This document shows positions 26,819 to 36,192 of a stretch of DNA of 64,000 bases, in pieces. How positions within the stretch are numbered: position 1 is the first letter of the stretch; the number at the start of each line of letters is the position of its first letter. The DNA lies in NCBI GenBank assembly GCA_963720695.1, contig CAVRGG010000001.1, positions 930,001 to 994,000 on the forward strand. The letters are read 5' to 3'. A program made the position numbers and the translations under genes. This DNA is from UBA668 sp963720695. GTDB taxonomy: Bacteria; Actinomycetota; Acidimicrobiia; Acidimicrobiales; Ilumatobacteraceae. The notes beneath the pieces were generated by a model. The model saw only the letters and a program-made list of their open reading frames with translations. It ran no database searches and had not been told where the DNA came from.

Positions 26819-27540
26819 TGTCGACCGTCGACCTCAACAGCGACGTCGGCGAATCGTTCGGTGCGTGGTCGGGCGGACCCGATGGCGAACTGGCGCCGAT
26901 GCTCACGTCGGTCAACGTCGCGTGTGGCGCGTTCGCTGGTGATCCGTCGGCGATGCGACGTACGTGTGAGCTCGCCGTGCAGCACGACTGCGTGATCGGC
27001 GCACAGGTCGGGTATCCGGATCTGCTCGGCTTCGGGCGGCGATTCATCGACATGCGACCGGCCGACCTGACCGACTCGGTGATCCTCCAACTCGGGGGGC
27101 TGCAGGCGTTCGCCGCGCTCGTCGATCGTCGGGTCCGATATGTGAAGCCACACGGTGCGCTGTACAACGCCATCGTGACCCACGAGGCCCAGGCCGGCGC
27201 GGTCGTCGACGCCGTGCGCCTGGTCGACCCTTCTCTCGCCGTGCTCGGGCTTCCCGACAGCGTCGTCCAGCAGGCGTGTGATGCCGCCGGCATCCGCTTC
27301 GTGAGGGAGGGCTTCGCCGACCGGCGCTACACGCCGAGCGGAGTGCTGGTGCAGCGGGGAGAACCCGACGCACTGATCACCGAACCGTCCGCCGCAGCGT
27401 CACACGCGGTGCAGCTCGCGCAGGAAGGGATCGAGTCCATCTGCGTGCACAGTGACACGCCGGGCGCTCCGGCCATCCTGGCCGCCGTCACTCGCGAACT
27501 CTCCGCAGCCGGGTTCTCCGTCCGTTCGTTCGTGGCGTGA
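26818..27540 (+). CDS. pxpA: 5-oxoprolinase subunit A (LamB/YcsF family)
   Basis: PxpA opens 5-oxoproline with ATP together with PxpB and PxpC, releasing glutamate. The start VDLNSDVGESFGAW and the segment SVNVACGAFAGDP, followed by GAQVGYPDLLGFGRR and RYVKPHGALYNA, are the family signatures, as are REGFADRRYTPSG and ICVHSDTPGA. Length is 240. The genes pxpA, pxpB and pxpC overlap by four bases each. Finding them inserted between prcA and pafA is unusual; a link to recycling of pyroglutamate from degraded proteins is an inference. Confidence 0.92.
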   Translation: MSTVDLNSDVGESFGAWSGGPDGELAPMLTSVNVACGAFAGDPSAMRRTCELAVQHDCVIGAQVGYPDLLGFGRRFIDMRPADLTDSVILQLGGLQAFAALVDRRVRYVKPHGALYNAIVTHEAQAGAVVDAVRLVDPSLAVLGLPDSVVQQACDAAGIRFVREGFADRRYTPSGVLVQRGEPDALITEPSAAASHAVQLAQEGIESICVHSDTPGAPAILAAVTRELSAAGFSVRSFVA

Positions 27541-28127
27541 ACGTCCTTCCGTACGGTCCGCGAGCGACCCTCGTGGAGTTCGACTCACTCGACGCCGTGA
27601 TGGCGGCATCGAACTCGTGGAGGCGGGCTGCGCTCGCAGGCGTGGTCGAGGTGGTGCCGGCGGCGCGAACGGTGTTGGTCGTGCACGACGGATCGTTCGA
27701 CGTGTCGCAACTGCCCCCGCCCGATCCGCCGGACACGGCGGAGACGGGCCCCTCGGTGACCGTGCCCGTGCGGTACGACGGTGTCGACCTCGACGATGTG
27801 GCGCGGGCGACCGACCGCAGCGTGGACGAGGTCGTCGCCCTCCACACGTCGGCGCTGTACACGGTCGCGTTCTGCGGCTTCATGCCGGGCTTCAGCTACC
27901 TGACCGGGCTGGACCGCGACCTGCACCTGCCGCGCCGGTCGTCGCCGCGGACGACGGTGCCGGCCGGCTCGGTCGCGATCGCGGCGGAGTTCTCGGCGGT
28001 CTACCCGAAGGTCAGCCCCGGTGGTTGGCACCTGCTCGGCCACACCGAACTGAGCATGTGGGAGGACGATCGCGACCCGCCGGCCACGCTGCCGCCGGGG
28101 ACGCGGGTGAGGTTCGTCCCGACGTGA
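27537..28127 (+). CDS. pxpB: 5-oxoprolinase subunit B
   Basis: The 196-residue protein is of the KipI/PxpB family. It begins NVLPYGPRATLVEF and contains the conserved block HTSALYTVAFCGFMPGFSYL, which includes the GFxPGFxYL signature, and PRTTVPAGSVAIA. It works in complex with PxpC, the biotin-dependent-carboxylase-like partner. GTG at 27537 overlaps the pxpA stop as GTGA, and its own TGA overlaps the pxpC GTG in the same way. Confidence 0.9.
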   Translation: MNVLPYGPRATLVEFDSLDAVMAASNSWRRAALAGVVEVVPAARTVLVVHDGSFDVSQLPPPDPPDTAETGPSVTVPVRYDGVDLDDVARATDRSVDEVVALHTSALYTVAFCGFMPGFSYLTGLDRDLHLPRRSSPRTTVPAGSVAIAAEFSAVYPKVSPGGWHLLGHTELSMWEDDRDPPATLPPGTRVRFVPT

Positions 28128-28892
28128 TCCGCATGGTGTCGTGGGGGATCGCGACGTCGGTCGTCGATGCGGGCCGTCCCGGCCGGGCATGGCTCGGCGC
28201 CGCCCGTGGGGGAGCGGTCGATCCCCTCTCGCACGCGCTCGCCAACCGACTCGTCGGCAACCCTCCCGCAGCAGGTGGCCTCGAGACGTCCGGCGGGATG
28301 TCGGTGCGGTTCGACGATCCCACGATGGTCGCCATCGCCGGCGCCGTCGCTGACGTGACCGTCGAGCACGGACCACCGGTCGGATGGGGGAGCCCAGTCG
28401 TGCTCCCGGCGGGTGCACTGATCCGGATCGGGCGCCTGCTCGAGGGCGCTCGGCTGTACCTGTCGGTGCGTGGCGGCCTCGACACGGCACTCGTCGTCGG
28501 ACCGGATCCCTCCACCGCTGCTGCCACACACCCTGCGGCGCGGCGCTCGGCGGGTGACCCGGTCCGCGTCTGGCCCGGCCCACGCGTCGATTGGTTCGAC
28601 GAGTCGGCGTGGTCCCTCCTCACCGGCGCGCCGTTCACCGTCGCGTCGACCAGTCGGGTGGGCACTCGGTTGACGGGTCGAGCCGTTGACGCGTCGGCGG
28701 ATCGACGAGCTCCCGTCGGAGGGTCTCGTGGAGGGAGCCGTGCAGGTACCCCCCGACGGACGACCGATCATCATGCTGGCGGATCACCCCGTGACCGGCG
28801 GGTATCCGGTGATCGCCGTCGTCGACCCCGACGACGTCGCCAAGGTCGCACAAGCGGCGCCGGGCGACACCGTGCACTTCATCGGTCGATAG
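28124..28892 (+). CDS. pxpC: 5-oxoprolinase subunit C (frame broken near 28684)
   Basis: The KipA/PxpC family protein begins IRMVSWGIATSVVDAGRPGRAWLG. The middle has HALANRLVGNPPAAGGLE and LSVRGGLDT. After one surplus base at 28683-28685 the frame resumes with LTRRRIDELPSEGLVEGAVQ and PVTGGYPVIAVVDP, the family C-terminus. The repaired protein is 255 residues, a little shorter than many relatives, mainly in the middle. The stop lies 37 bases before pafA, which appears to have its own promoter. Confidence 0.85.
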
Positions 28893-28929
28893 CACGCACG
28901 CACGACGAATCCTGCGCTACGGTGCGCGC

Positions 28930-30288
28930 ATGGAGCGTCGAATCTTCGGACTCGAGAACGAGTACGGGGTCACCTGCACGCTCCGCGGCCAACGCCGGCT
29001 CAGCCCCGACGAGGTGGCGAGGTACCTGTTCCGCAAAGTGGTCAGTTGGGGTCGCAGCAGCAACGTCTTCCTGCAGAACGGCGCTCGCCTGTACCTCGAC
29101 GTCGGCTCGCATCCCGAGTACGCCACCCCCGAGTGCGACAGCCTCTACGACCTCGTCGTCCACGACAAGGCCGGCGAGCGGATCCTCGAGGGCCTGCTGC
29201 ACTCCGCCGAGCAGCGCCTGCGCGAGGAAGGCATCCGCGGCACCATCTACCTGTTCAAGAACAACACCGACAGCGCCGGGAACAGCTACGGCTGTCACGA
29301 GAACTACCTCACCAGCCGCACCGACGACCTGGGGCACTACGCCGAGGTGCTGATCCCGTTCCTCGTCAGCCGTCAGATCTACACCGGCTCGGGAAAGGTG
29401 CTGCAGACGGCGAGGGGTCCGCTGTACTCGATCGCCCAGCGCGCCGAGCACATCTGGGAGGGCGTCAGCTCGGCCACCACGAGGAGCCGTCCCATCATCA
29501 ACACGCGCGACGAGCCGCACTCCGACGCCGAGAAGTACCGGCGCCTCCACGTGATCGTCGGCGACAGCAACATGAGCGAGTACACCACGTTCGTGAAGGT
29601 CGGGTCGGCTGCGTGCATGCTCCGGATGTTGGAGGATCCGAGTGTGGTCCTGCGTGACATGACGTTGGAGAACCCGATCAGAGCCATTCGCGACATCAGC
29701 CACGACATGACCTGCCGTCGCAAGGTCCGTCTCGCCAACGGCCGTGAGGTCAGCGCGCTCGACATCCAGCGCGAATACCTCGACAGGGCGCTGCGCTACG
29801 CCGACACGAAGGGCTTCCCACCGCTGGAGCAGAAGGCGCTGGAGATGTGGGAGCACTGCATCAGCACGATCGAGAACGATCCCCTGAAACTCGACCGCGA
29901 GGTGGACTGGGTGATCAAGTATCGGCTGATCGAGGCGTTCCGCGCCCGCCACGACCTGCCGCTCGGCCATGCCAGGGTGCAGCTGCTGGACCTGCAGTAC
30001 CACGACATCTCCCGAGACCGCAGTCCGTTCTACAAGCTGCAGGATCATGGGTTGATCGAGCGCATGTGCATCGATGCCGACATCGAGGCCGCCGTCGACA
30101 TCCCACCCCAGACCACCCGTGCTCGCCTGCGCGGCGAGTTCATCAAGCGGGCGAAGGAGCGCAAGCGCGACTACACGGTCGACTGGGTGCACCTCAAGCT
30201 GAACGACCAGGCCCAGCGCACGGTGCTCTGCAAGGATCCGTTCCGCAGTCGCGACGAGCGGGTCGAGAAGCTGATCGCGTCGTTGTAG
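28930..30288 (+). CDS. pafA: Pup-protein ligase
   Basis: PafA joins the gamma-carboxylate of Pup's C-terminal Glu to substrate lysines with ATP. The 452-residue protein starts MERRIFGLENEYGV and lacks the Dop loop. NGARLYLDVGSHPEYATPEC, FKNNTDSAGNSYGCHENYL, and RPIINTRDEPHSDAEKYRRLH are the catalytic signatures, and the C-terminal domain (about 395-452) is present. TACGGT at 28918-28923 lies six bases before the ATG. The pafB and pafC genes that commonly follow pafA are absent; lepB comes next. Confidence 0.95.
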   Translation: MERRIFGLENEYGVTCTLRGQRRLSPDEVARYLFRKVVSWGRSSNVFLQNGARLYLDVGSHPEYATPECDSLYDLVVHDKAGERILEGLLHSAEQRLREEGIRGTIYLFKNNTDSAGNSYGCHENYLTSRTDDLGHYAEVLIPFLVSRQIYTGSGKVLQTARGPLYSIAQRAEHIWEGVSSATTRSRPIINTRDEPHSDAEKYRRLHVIVGDSNMSEYTTFVKVGSAACMLRMLEDPSVVLRDMTLENPIRAIRDISHDMTCRRKVRLANGREVSALDIQREYLDRALRYADTKGFPPLEQKALEMWEHCISTIENDPLKLDREVDWVIKYRLIEAFRARHDLPLGHARVQLLDLQYHDISRDRSPFYKLQDHGLIERMCIDADIEAAVDIPPQTTRARLRGEFIKRAKERKRDYTVDWVHLKLNDQAQRTVLCKDPFRSRDERVEKLIASL

Positions 30289-30332
30289 CCCTGCCGCCTG
30301 TCCGCCGACCGGGACGGATAACGTGAACGGCG

Positions 30333-30932
30333 ATGTCCGAGACGCTCCTGCCCGACGAGTACGACGACGCCGGAGATCCCGACGAGGTCGACGAGGAGCC
30401 GTCGCGAAAGTCCAATGCCTGGACGGAGTGGATCATCGTCATCATCGTCGCGGTCACCGCCGCCCTGCTGGTGCGGGCGTTCGTCCTGCAGCAGTTCGCG
30501 GTGTCCGGCCACTCCATGGACACCACGCTCCACGACGGCGACCGGGTGCTGGTCAACAAGCTCAGCTATCGGCTCCACGACCCCAACCGTGGCGATGTCG
30601 TCGTGCTGAAGACGATCGAGGGTGCCGGCGAGCGCGACCTCATCAAACGGGTCGTGGCCCTGCCCGGGGAGACGGTCGAGTACCGCAGCTGTGTGCTCTA
30701 CATCGACGGCAAGGAGCTCGTCGAGCCCTATCTCGATCCCGCCATCGTCAAGCCCGGCCAATGCGGTGGCGAGCAGCAACAGCTGACCGTTCCCGACAAC
30801 TCGGTGTTCGTCATGGGTGACAATCGGGGCGGGTCCAAGGACAGCCGCGACATCGGCCCGATCAGCTACAGCGACCTGCTGGGCAGGGCGTTCGTCGTGA
30901 TCTGGCCGAGCCGCGACTGGCGCTGGCTCTAG
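30333..30932 (+). CDS. lepB: Signal peptidase I
   Basis: The membrane-bound Ser/Lys peptidase removes signal peptides after Sec or Tat export. After an acidic cytosolic N-terminus one transmembrane helix (WIIVIIVAVTAALLVRAFVL) leads to the catalytic serine in VSGHSMDTTL (Ser61). The lysine general base is in DLIKRVVALPGE (Lys105), and MGDNRGGSKDSR is the box E. At 199 residues it is a compact type. TAACGT lies eight bases before the ATG. It stands near tatB and tatC. Confidence 0.93.
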   Translation: MSETLLPDEYDDAGDPDEVDEEPSRKSNAWTEWIIVIIVAVTAALLVRAFVLQQFAVSGHSMDTTLHDGDRVLVNKLSYRLHDPNRGDVVVLKTIEGAGERDLIKRVVALPGETVEYRSCVLYIDGKELVEPYLDPAIVKPGQCGGEQQQLTVPDNSVFVMGDNRGGSKDSRDIGPISYSDLLGRAFVVIWPSRDWRWL

Positions 30933-30954
30933 CCACGCCGATCCTGGCTCGCGA

Positions 30955-31668
30955 TCAGGCCACGATCCGCAGCGCGTCGACCATCCGATCGGTGAAGTCG
31001 CTGAAGACACCGTCGAGGCCCATCAGCAGCGACCGCTCGAGGATGAAATCGTCCTGCATGTCCCAGCCGAACGCCACACGCTCGAAGCGATGGAAGAGGG
31101 TGACGAGCCCGCCGTTCCAGTCCGTGTGGTGCATGTTGACCGCGTCGATCCCCTCCTTGGCGAGGGTGGCGGCGCGTCGCTCGGGCCCCTCTTTGATCTT
31201 CTGCAGCCGTGTGCTGTCGACGAGCTTGGCGCCCTGACCGCGCAGGGGGAGCAGCGACTGCCAGACGGGGCTGCACAGCCAGAGACGTTCGACGAGCGCC
31301 GGAGCGGCCTCCGCGACCACGTCGATGACCCGTTGGCCGGCGTCGGCGTCCTTGAGATCGAGAGAGAGGTCGAAATCATGCCCGCACTGCCCGACGAGGT
31401 CGGTCATCGACGGGATGTGGCCGGGAAGCTCGGAGCGACGGAACTCGGCGATCGGCCGGGATCGCCCGAACGTGCGTCGCACGACGCCGTCGTGATCGAG
31501 GACGGGGACGCCGTCAGCGGTGACCCACACGTCACTCTCCAACCCCGTGGCGCCGAGCCGCAGGGCGAGCGCAAAGGCCTCGATCGTGTTCTCCGGCGCA
31601 TATGCCTTGGCACCCCGGTGGGCGAATCCGATCGGGTGCTCGAGGAGGGAGGGAATCCGTTGTTGCAC
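30955..31668 (-). CDS. Glycerophosphodiester phosphodiesterase family protein
   Basis: The 237-residue TIM-barrel protein has FAHRGAKAYAPENTIEAF (catalytic His and metal Glu), ESDVWVTADGVPVLDHDG, and DLSLDLKD. GDPD enzymes split glycerophosphodiesters to glycerol-3-phosphate and an alcohol. It has no signal peptide. GTG at 31668 is chosen because it leaves the usual dozen residues before HRGA; longer versions would run into the divergent tat promoter. It is the only minus-strand gene between pafA and the end of helY. Confidence 0.85.
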   Translation of the reverse strand: MQQRIPSLLEHPIGFAHRGAKAYAPENTIEAFALALRLGATGLESDVWVTADGVPVLDHDGVVRRTFGRSRPIAEFRRSELPGHIPSMTDLVGQCGHDFDLSLDLKDADAGQRVIDVVAEAAPALVERLWLCSPVWQSLLPLRGQGAKLVDSTRLQKIKEGPERRAATLAKEGIDAVNMHHTDWNGGLVTLFHRFERVAFGWDMQDDFILERSLLMGLDGVFSDFTDRMVDALRIVA

Positions 31669-31723
31669 GCGATGATGATGCCACGCCTGCTGCAACCGCC
31701 GACGACCTCCTAGACTCGCCGAC

Positions 31724-32137
31724 GTGTTCAACATCCAGGGCAGCGAGCTGATCTTCCTGCTGCTCATCGCGCTCATCGTGCTGGGCCCGGAGAAACTCCC
31801 CGACGCGGTCCGCAAGTTCGGCCGCGCCTACGGGGAGTTCAAGAAGATGGCCAACGGCTTCCAGGGCGAACTCCGCGAGGTGCTCGACGACCCGATGCGC
31901 GAGCTCAAGGACACCGCCGACCTGATGCGCAAGGCGACGAGCTTCAAGCTCGACGACCAGCCGACGACGACCGCCCCGACGACCACCACCCCTTCGGCTG
32001 CCACGCCGGCTCCGACGGAGCCGACACCACCGAAGGCGCCGATCAAGCGTGAGCAGGGCCTGAACTTCGGTTCGGCCAATCCCCGCCGACCGGTGGCAGA
32101 ACCTCGCGACGTCGCCGCAGAGGAACCGTCCGAATGA
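31724..32137 (+). CDS. tatB: Sec-independent translocase subunit TatB (TatA/B family)
   Basis: The 137-residue protein has the N-terminal membrane helix SELIFLLLIALIVLGPEKLP, with the Glu in the helix start and the 'LGPEKLP' hinge typical of TatB, then the amphipathic helix DAVRKFGRAYGEFKKMANGF and a Thr/Pro-rich tail. GTG at 31724 is preceded by TAGACT with seven bases between, suggesting a leaderless start. It overlaps tatC by four bases. A TatA assignment cannot be fully excluded. Confidence 0.88.
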   Translation: MFNIQGSELIFLLLIALIVLGPEKLPDAVRKFGRAYGEFKKMANGFQGELREVLDDPMRELKDTADLMRKATSFKLDDQPTTTAPTTTTPSAATPAPTEPTPPKAPIKREQGLNFGSANPRRPVAEPRDVAAEEPSE

Positions 32138-32937
32138 GACTGCCCTTCACCGGCCGCGAGAAGAAAACGAAGATCAAGAGCCCCGATGATCGGATGACGC
32201 TCACCGAGCATCTCGCCGAACTCCGCACACGAATCATTCGCTCGCTGCTGGCGGTCGTGGTCGGGATCATCATCCTGCTGGCCATGTACGACCAGGTGCT
32301 GAACTTCCTGCGGCGCCCGTACACGCAGCTCTGCGAGCAGAAGCCCGAGCTCGTCGGCTCCTGCACGCTGCAGTTCCTCGGCCCGCTCGAGGGCTTCACC
32401 ACCCGTTTGCAGATCTGCACGTACGGCGGCATCATCCTCGCCCTGCCGGTGATCCTCTGGCAGGTGTGGCGGTTCGTGGTCCCCGCGCTCCACGCCAAGG
32501 AGAAGCGGTACGCCGTCCCGTTCGTGCTCAGCTCGGTCGGCCTGTTCCTGCTCGGCGGCGCAGTGGCGTACTGGACCCTCACGCCGGCCCTCGACTTCCT
32601 GATCTCCTGGTCGGGCTCCGACGTCGAAGCGAACTTCCAGGTCAGCAAGTACGTCAGCCTCGTCGGACTGATGATCGCGGCGTTCGGCATCACCTTCGAG
32701 TTCCCGGTGTTGCTGGTCTTCCTGCAACTCGTGGGCGTGCTCAGCCCGCAGACCCTGATGAAGCAGTGGCGCTACGCGACCGTGATCATCTTCGCCCTGG
32801 CGGCGATCATCACGCCCAGTGGCGACCCCTACAGCATGCTCGCCCTCGCCATCCCGATGACGCTGTTCTACGTCATCTCGATCGTGATCGGGCGCATCTT
32901 CCAGAAACGGAAGCAACGGGCAGAGGCCGCGGCCTGA
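32134..32937 (+). CDS. tatC: Twin-arginine translocase subunit TatC
   Basis: The 267-residue protein has six transmembrane helices. MTLTEHLAELRTRIIRSL is the conserved cytoplasmic N-terminal motif that recognises twin-arginine signals. EGFTTRLQICTYGGIILALPVILWQ includes the conserved region after the first periplasmic loop, and FGITFEFPVLLVFL carries the conserved Phe and Glu. It overlaps tatB (ATGA), and four bases separate it from the helicase gene. Confidence 0.94.
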   Translation: MRLPFTGREKKTKIKSPDDRMTLTEHLAELRTRIIRSLLAVVVGIIILLAMYDQVLNFLRRPYTQLCEQKPELVGSCTLQFLGPLEGFTTRLQICTYGGIILALPVILWQVWRFVVPALHAKEKRYAVPFVLSSVGLFLLGGAVAYWTLTPALDFLISWSGSDVEANFQVSKYVSLVGLMIAAFGITFEFPVLLVFLQLVGVLSPQTLMKQWRYATVIIFALAAIITPSGDPYSMLALAIPMTLFYVISIVIGRIFQKRKQRAEAAA

Positions 32938-32941
32938 CACG

Positions 32942-35590
32942 ATGGGGCCTGTGCGTGACGACCGGGCCGACCTGATCGCCCACTACGCCTTCCCGCTCGA
33001 TGGGTTCCAGCTGCGGGCGCTCGATGCGCTCGACGCCGGCGAATCGGTGCTCGTCGCCGCGCCCACCGGCAGCGGCAAGACCGTCGTCGCCGAGTACGCG
33101 ATCGACGCCGCTGTCGCCGACGGGCGCCGAGCGTTCTACACGGCGCCGATCAAGGCGTTGTCGAACCAGAAGTACCACGACCTCGTGGAACGGCTCGGCC
33201 CACAGAACGTCGGGCTGCTCACGGGCGACAACACGATCAACGGTGACGCCCCGGTGGTGGTGATGACCACCGAGGTCCTGCGCAACATGATCTACGCCCG
33301 CAGCCCTGGCCTTCGCGATCTCGCCGCCGTCGTGCTCGACGAGGTGCACTTCCTGCAGGACACCTACCGCGGTCCGGTCTGGGAGGAGGTCATCGTCCAC
33401 CTTCCCGTCCATGTCCGTCTGGTGTGCCTGTCGGCAACGGTCAGCAACGCCACCGAGCTCGCCGACTGGATCACCACCGTCCGCGGCCACACCCGACCGA
33501 TCCTCGAGGACCAGCGCCCGGTGCGGCTCGACAACCTGTACCTGATCGGCGACAAGACCCACGAGCGACTGCACCTGCTGCCGACGCTCGTCAACGGTCG
33601 CTACAACCACGACGCCGCGCGCCTGGACGAGGAAGCTGCTCGTGGTCAACGTGGGCCGAAGAACCGCAACAGTCGCCAGGGACGTCGGCGGCTCTTCACA
33701 CCCTCTCGGCTGGAGACGGTGGAGGTGCTGGAGCGCAACGAGATGCTGCCGGCGATCTACTTCATCTTCAGTCGCAACCAATGCGACGAGGCTGCCCGGA
33801 GCTGTCTGGCCGCCGGCCTGCGCCTGACCACGGGAGCCGACCGCGACCGGATCCGCGAGATCGTCGACGCTCGCCTCGGGGCCATCGACCCCGCCGATCT
33901 CGCGGTGCTCGGTTACGGCCAGTTCCTCGCCCAGCTGGAGGCGGGCGTGGCTGCTCACCACGCCGGGATGGTGCCGCCGTTCAAGGAGGTCGTCGAGGCA
34001 TGTTTCGTCGAGGGCCTCGTCAAGGTGGTCTTCGCCACCGAGACGCTCGCGGTCGGGATCAACATGCCCGCCAAGTCGGTGGTGATCGAGAAGCTGACCA
34101 AGTTCACGGGCGACCACCACACCTTCCTCACCCCAGGCGAGTACACCCAACTCACCGGGCGCGCCGGTCGACGCGGGCTCGACGACCTTGGGCACGCCAT
34201 CGTGCTCTGGAGCCCGTTCGTGCCCTTCGAGCAAGTTGCCGCACTGGCGAGCAGCCGCACGTTCCACCTCAACTCGGCGTTCCGTCCGACGTACAACATG
34301 GCCGCCAACCTGGTGCGGTCCTACACCAGCGAGCGCGCTCATCACCTGCTCAACCTGTCCTTCGCGCAGTACCAGGCCGATCGTGATGTGGTGAAGATCG
34401 AGGCCCGCCTCGAGCGGCGTCAGCAGCATCTCGCCGACCTCTACGAGAAGGCGCAGAGCCCGTACGGCGACATCGACGACTACCGCCGGCGGCAGGAGGG
34501 AGCAGAGGCGTCGCGGATCGCCGACGTGAACGGCCGCGACGATGTCGTGACCCTGGCCATGCTCAAGTTGCGTCCCGGCGACATCATCCACGTGGAGAAG
34601 GGCCGCTACGTGGGCAGGGTCGCGGTCATGAGCACCGCCCATCGCAAGGGCGGCATGCGCATCACCGGCCTCACCACGAGACGGGACACCCTGATGCTCA
34701 CGGCGCTCGACTTCGACGCGCCGCCGAAGTCGATCGGGCGCGTGGAGTTGCCTGCCAACTATGCGCCCAATCGCCATGACTTCCAGAAGGAGGTCGCGCT
34801 CCGCCTCGAGCGCGCCGAGACCAAGCCGCACGCCAGGAGCCGGCGACCTCGGACCGAGGACGAACCCGTCACGCATCCGGTCGAGGACGATCCTGAGCTC
34901 GACGACCGGCTGAAGGCCGCCACCCAGGCGGCGCGGGTCGCCCGTGAGGTCGAGGAACTGCGTCAGCGGGTGCGCGGTCGGAGCCAGTCGATCGCTCGCG
35001 ACTTCGACAAGGTGCTCGGAGTCCTGCAGCAGTTCGGGTACGTCGACGGTTGGACCTTGACCAGCGCCGGCGAGATCCTCGCTCGCACCTTCCACGAATG
35101 CGACCTGCTGATCGTCGAGTGCGTCCGCCAGGGCCTGCTCGACGGCCTCGACGCACCGACGCTCGCCGGGTTGATGAGCGTGTTCGTCTACGAGCACCGC
35201 AGCCCCGAGGCCCCGCCCGCGCCCTGGTATCCCTCGCCGATGGCTCGTCGTCGGTGGCAGTCGATCGCCCGCATCAGCTACGAACTGCAGGAGGTCGAGG
35301 AGGAAGCGGGCCTGAACGTCCACCGCCCGCCCGACCCGACCTTCGTCGCCGTCGCCTACGCCTGGGCAGCAGGGGAGGGTTTCGCCGACGTGGTGGCGGC
35401 CGAGGAGCTGTCGGGCGGCGATTTCGTGCGCACGATGAAGCAGCTCATCGATCTCGTCCGCCAACTGGCGCTGATGGCACCGTCTCGGGAGACGCGCAAG
35501 GTGGCCGAGCAGGCCGCCGACGCGTTGTTCCGTGGCGTCGTCGCCGCGTCGAGCGCGGTGGAGGTCGACGGTGACGATCAAGAAGGGTGA
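32942..35590 (+). CDS. helY: Ski2/Mtr4-like superfamily II helicase (HelY)
   Basis: The 882-residue helicase carries motif I PTGSGKTVVAEYA, motif Ia TAPIKALSNQKY, motif II DEVHFLQD, motif III LSATVSNA, and motif VI QLTGRAGRRGLDDLG. A long C-terminal region with coiled-coil and DSHCT-like helical domain (about 680-870) follows, as in RNA helicases of the exosome type. Its location behind tatC matches mycobacterial HelY (Rv2092c). RNA turnover or processing is the likely role, but the bacterial function is poorly defined. Confidence 0.9.
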   Translation: MGPVRDDRADLIAHYAFPLDGFQLRALDALDAGESVLVAAPTGSGKTVVAEYAIDAAVADGRRAFYTAPIKALSNQKYHDLVERLGPQNVGLLTGDNTINGDAPVVVMTTEVLRNMIYARSPGLRDLAAVVLDEVHFLQDTYRGPVWEEVIVHLPVHVRLVCLSATVSNATELADWITTVRGHTRPILEDQRPVRLDNLYLIGDKTHERLHLLPTLVNGRYNHDAARLDEEAARGQRGPKNRNSRQGRRRLFTPSRLETVEVLERNEMLPAIYFIFSRNQCDEAARSCLAAGLRLTTGADRDRIREIVDARLGAIDPADLAVLGYGQFLAQLEAGVAAHHAGMVPPFKEVVEACFVEGLVKVVFATETLAVGINMPAKSVVIEKLTKFTGDHHTFLTPGEYTQLTGRAGRRGLDDLGHAIVLWSPFVPFEQVAALASSRTFHLNSAFRPTYNMAANLVRSYTSERAHHLLNLSFAQYQADRDVVKIEARLERRQQHLADLYEKAQSPYGDIDDYRRRQEGAEASRIADVNGRDDVVTLAMLKLRPGDIIHVEKGRYVGRVAVMSTAHRKGGMRITGLTTRRDTLMLTALDFDAPPKSIGRVELPANYAPNRHDFQKEVALRLERAETKPHARSRRPRTEDEPVTHPVEDDPELDDRLKAATQAARVAREVEELRQRVRGRSQSIARDFDKVLGVLQQFGYVDGWTLTSAGEILARTFHECDLLIVECVRQGLLDGLDAPTLAGLMSVFVYEHRSPEAPPAPWYPSPMARRRWQSIARISYELQEVEEEAGLNVHRPPDPTFVAVAYAWAAGEGFADVVAAEELSGGDFVRTMKQLIDLVRQLALMAPSRETRKVAEQAADALFRGVVAASSAVEVDGDDQEG

Positions 35591-36182
35591 GCCGTGGGGT
35601 GAGTCCGTCCCCGCACCGGATGGCCTGCACGTCGTGCACGGCGATCCCGTCGCCGGTGAGTGGGTGGCACACCATCGGCGCTCGGGACGTCCGGTACCGG
35701 CTGTCGGGCTGGCGAGTGGCGACCTCGCCCGCACGATGGGGGGCGGCGCGCCGGGGCGATTCTCCGGCTCGGTCACCCGAGCTCCGGTCGACGCCGTTCG
35801 GGTGACGGCGGGCGGTGACACGACATGGGCCGTCGCCCACGTCGTGGCGCGTCGCTCGTGGTGGCGGGGCGAGGTGGTGCTGGTCATGAACGCCCAATTT
35901 CTTCGTACCCTCGACGTCGCCCCACGCTCGCACCCGAACGACGGGAGGGTCGACAGCATCAGGGTCGACCCGGCGATGTCGATGCGAGCGCGCCTGCAGG
36001 CTCGCCGGCGCGCCAGAACCGGAACCCACCTGCCGCATCCGGGGCTGAACGCACGATCCGGCGAGACGTTCAGATGGGATTTCGCACGCCCGCTCGTCAT
36101 CTGGGTCGACGGTGTGCGGTGGTCGACGGCGTCGAGCCTGGAGGTCGTCGTCGAACCGGATGCCTTCGTCGCGTACAGCTAG
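35571..36182 (+). CDS. Uncharacterised protein with a diacylglycerol-kinase-like C-terminus
   Basis: GTG 35571 overlaps the helY end by 20 bases and gives 203 residues (MTIKKGEPWGESVP). The middle, GEVVLVMNAQFLRTLDVAPRSHPNDGRVD, and the end, RARLQARRRARTGTHLPHPGL then WVDGVRW, resemble the C-terminal lobe of LCB5/YegS-type lipid kinases. The N-terminal ATP-binding lobe of such kinases is missing, so the protein cannot be a normal kinase. No signal peptide is visible. Function unknown; the similarity is my reading of motif style and needs a profile search. Confidence 0.55.
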   Translation: MTIKKGEPWGESVPAPDGLHVVHGDPVAGEWVAHHRRSGRPVPAVGLASGDLARTMGGGAPGRFSGSVTRAPVDAVRVTAGGDTTWAVAHVVARRSWWRGEVVLVMNAQFLRTLDVAPRSHPNDGRVDSIRVDPAMSMRARLQARRRARTGTHLPHPGLNARSGETFRWDFARPLVIWVDGVRWSTASSLEVVVEPDAFVAYS

Positions 36183-36192
36183 GGTCGGCCTG

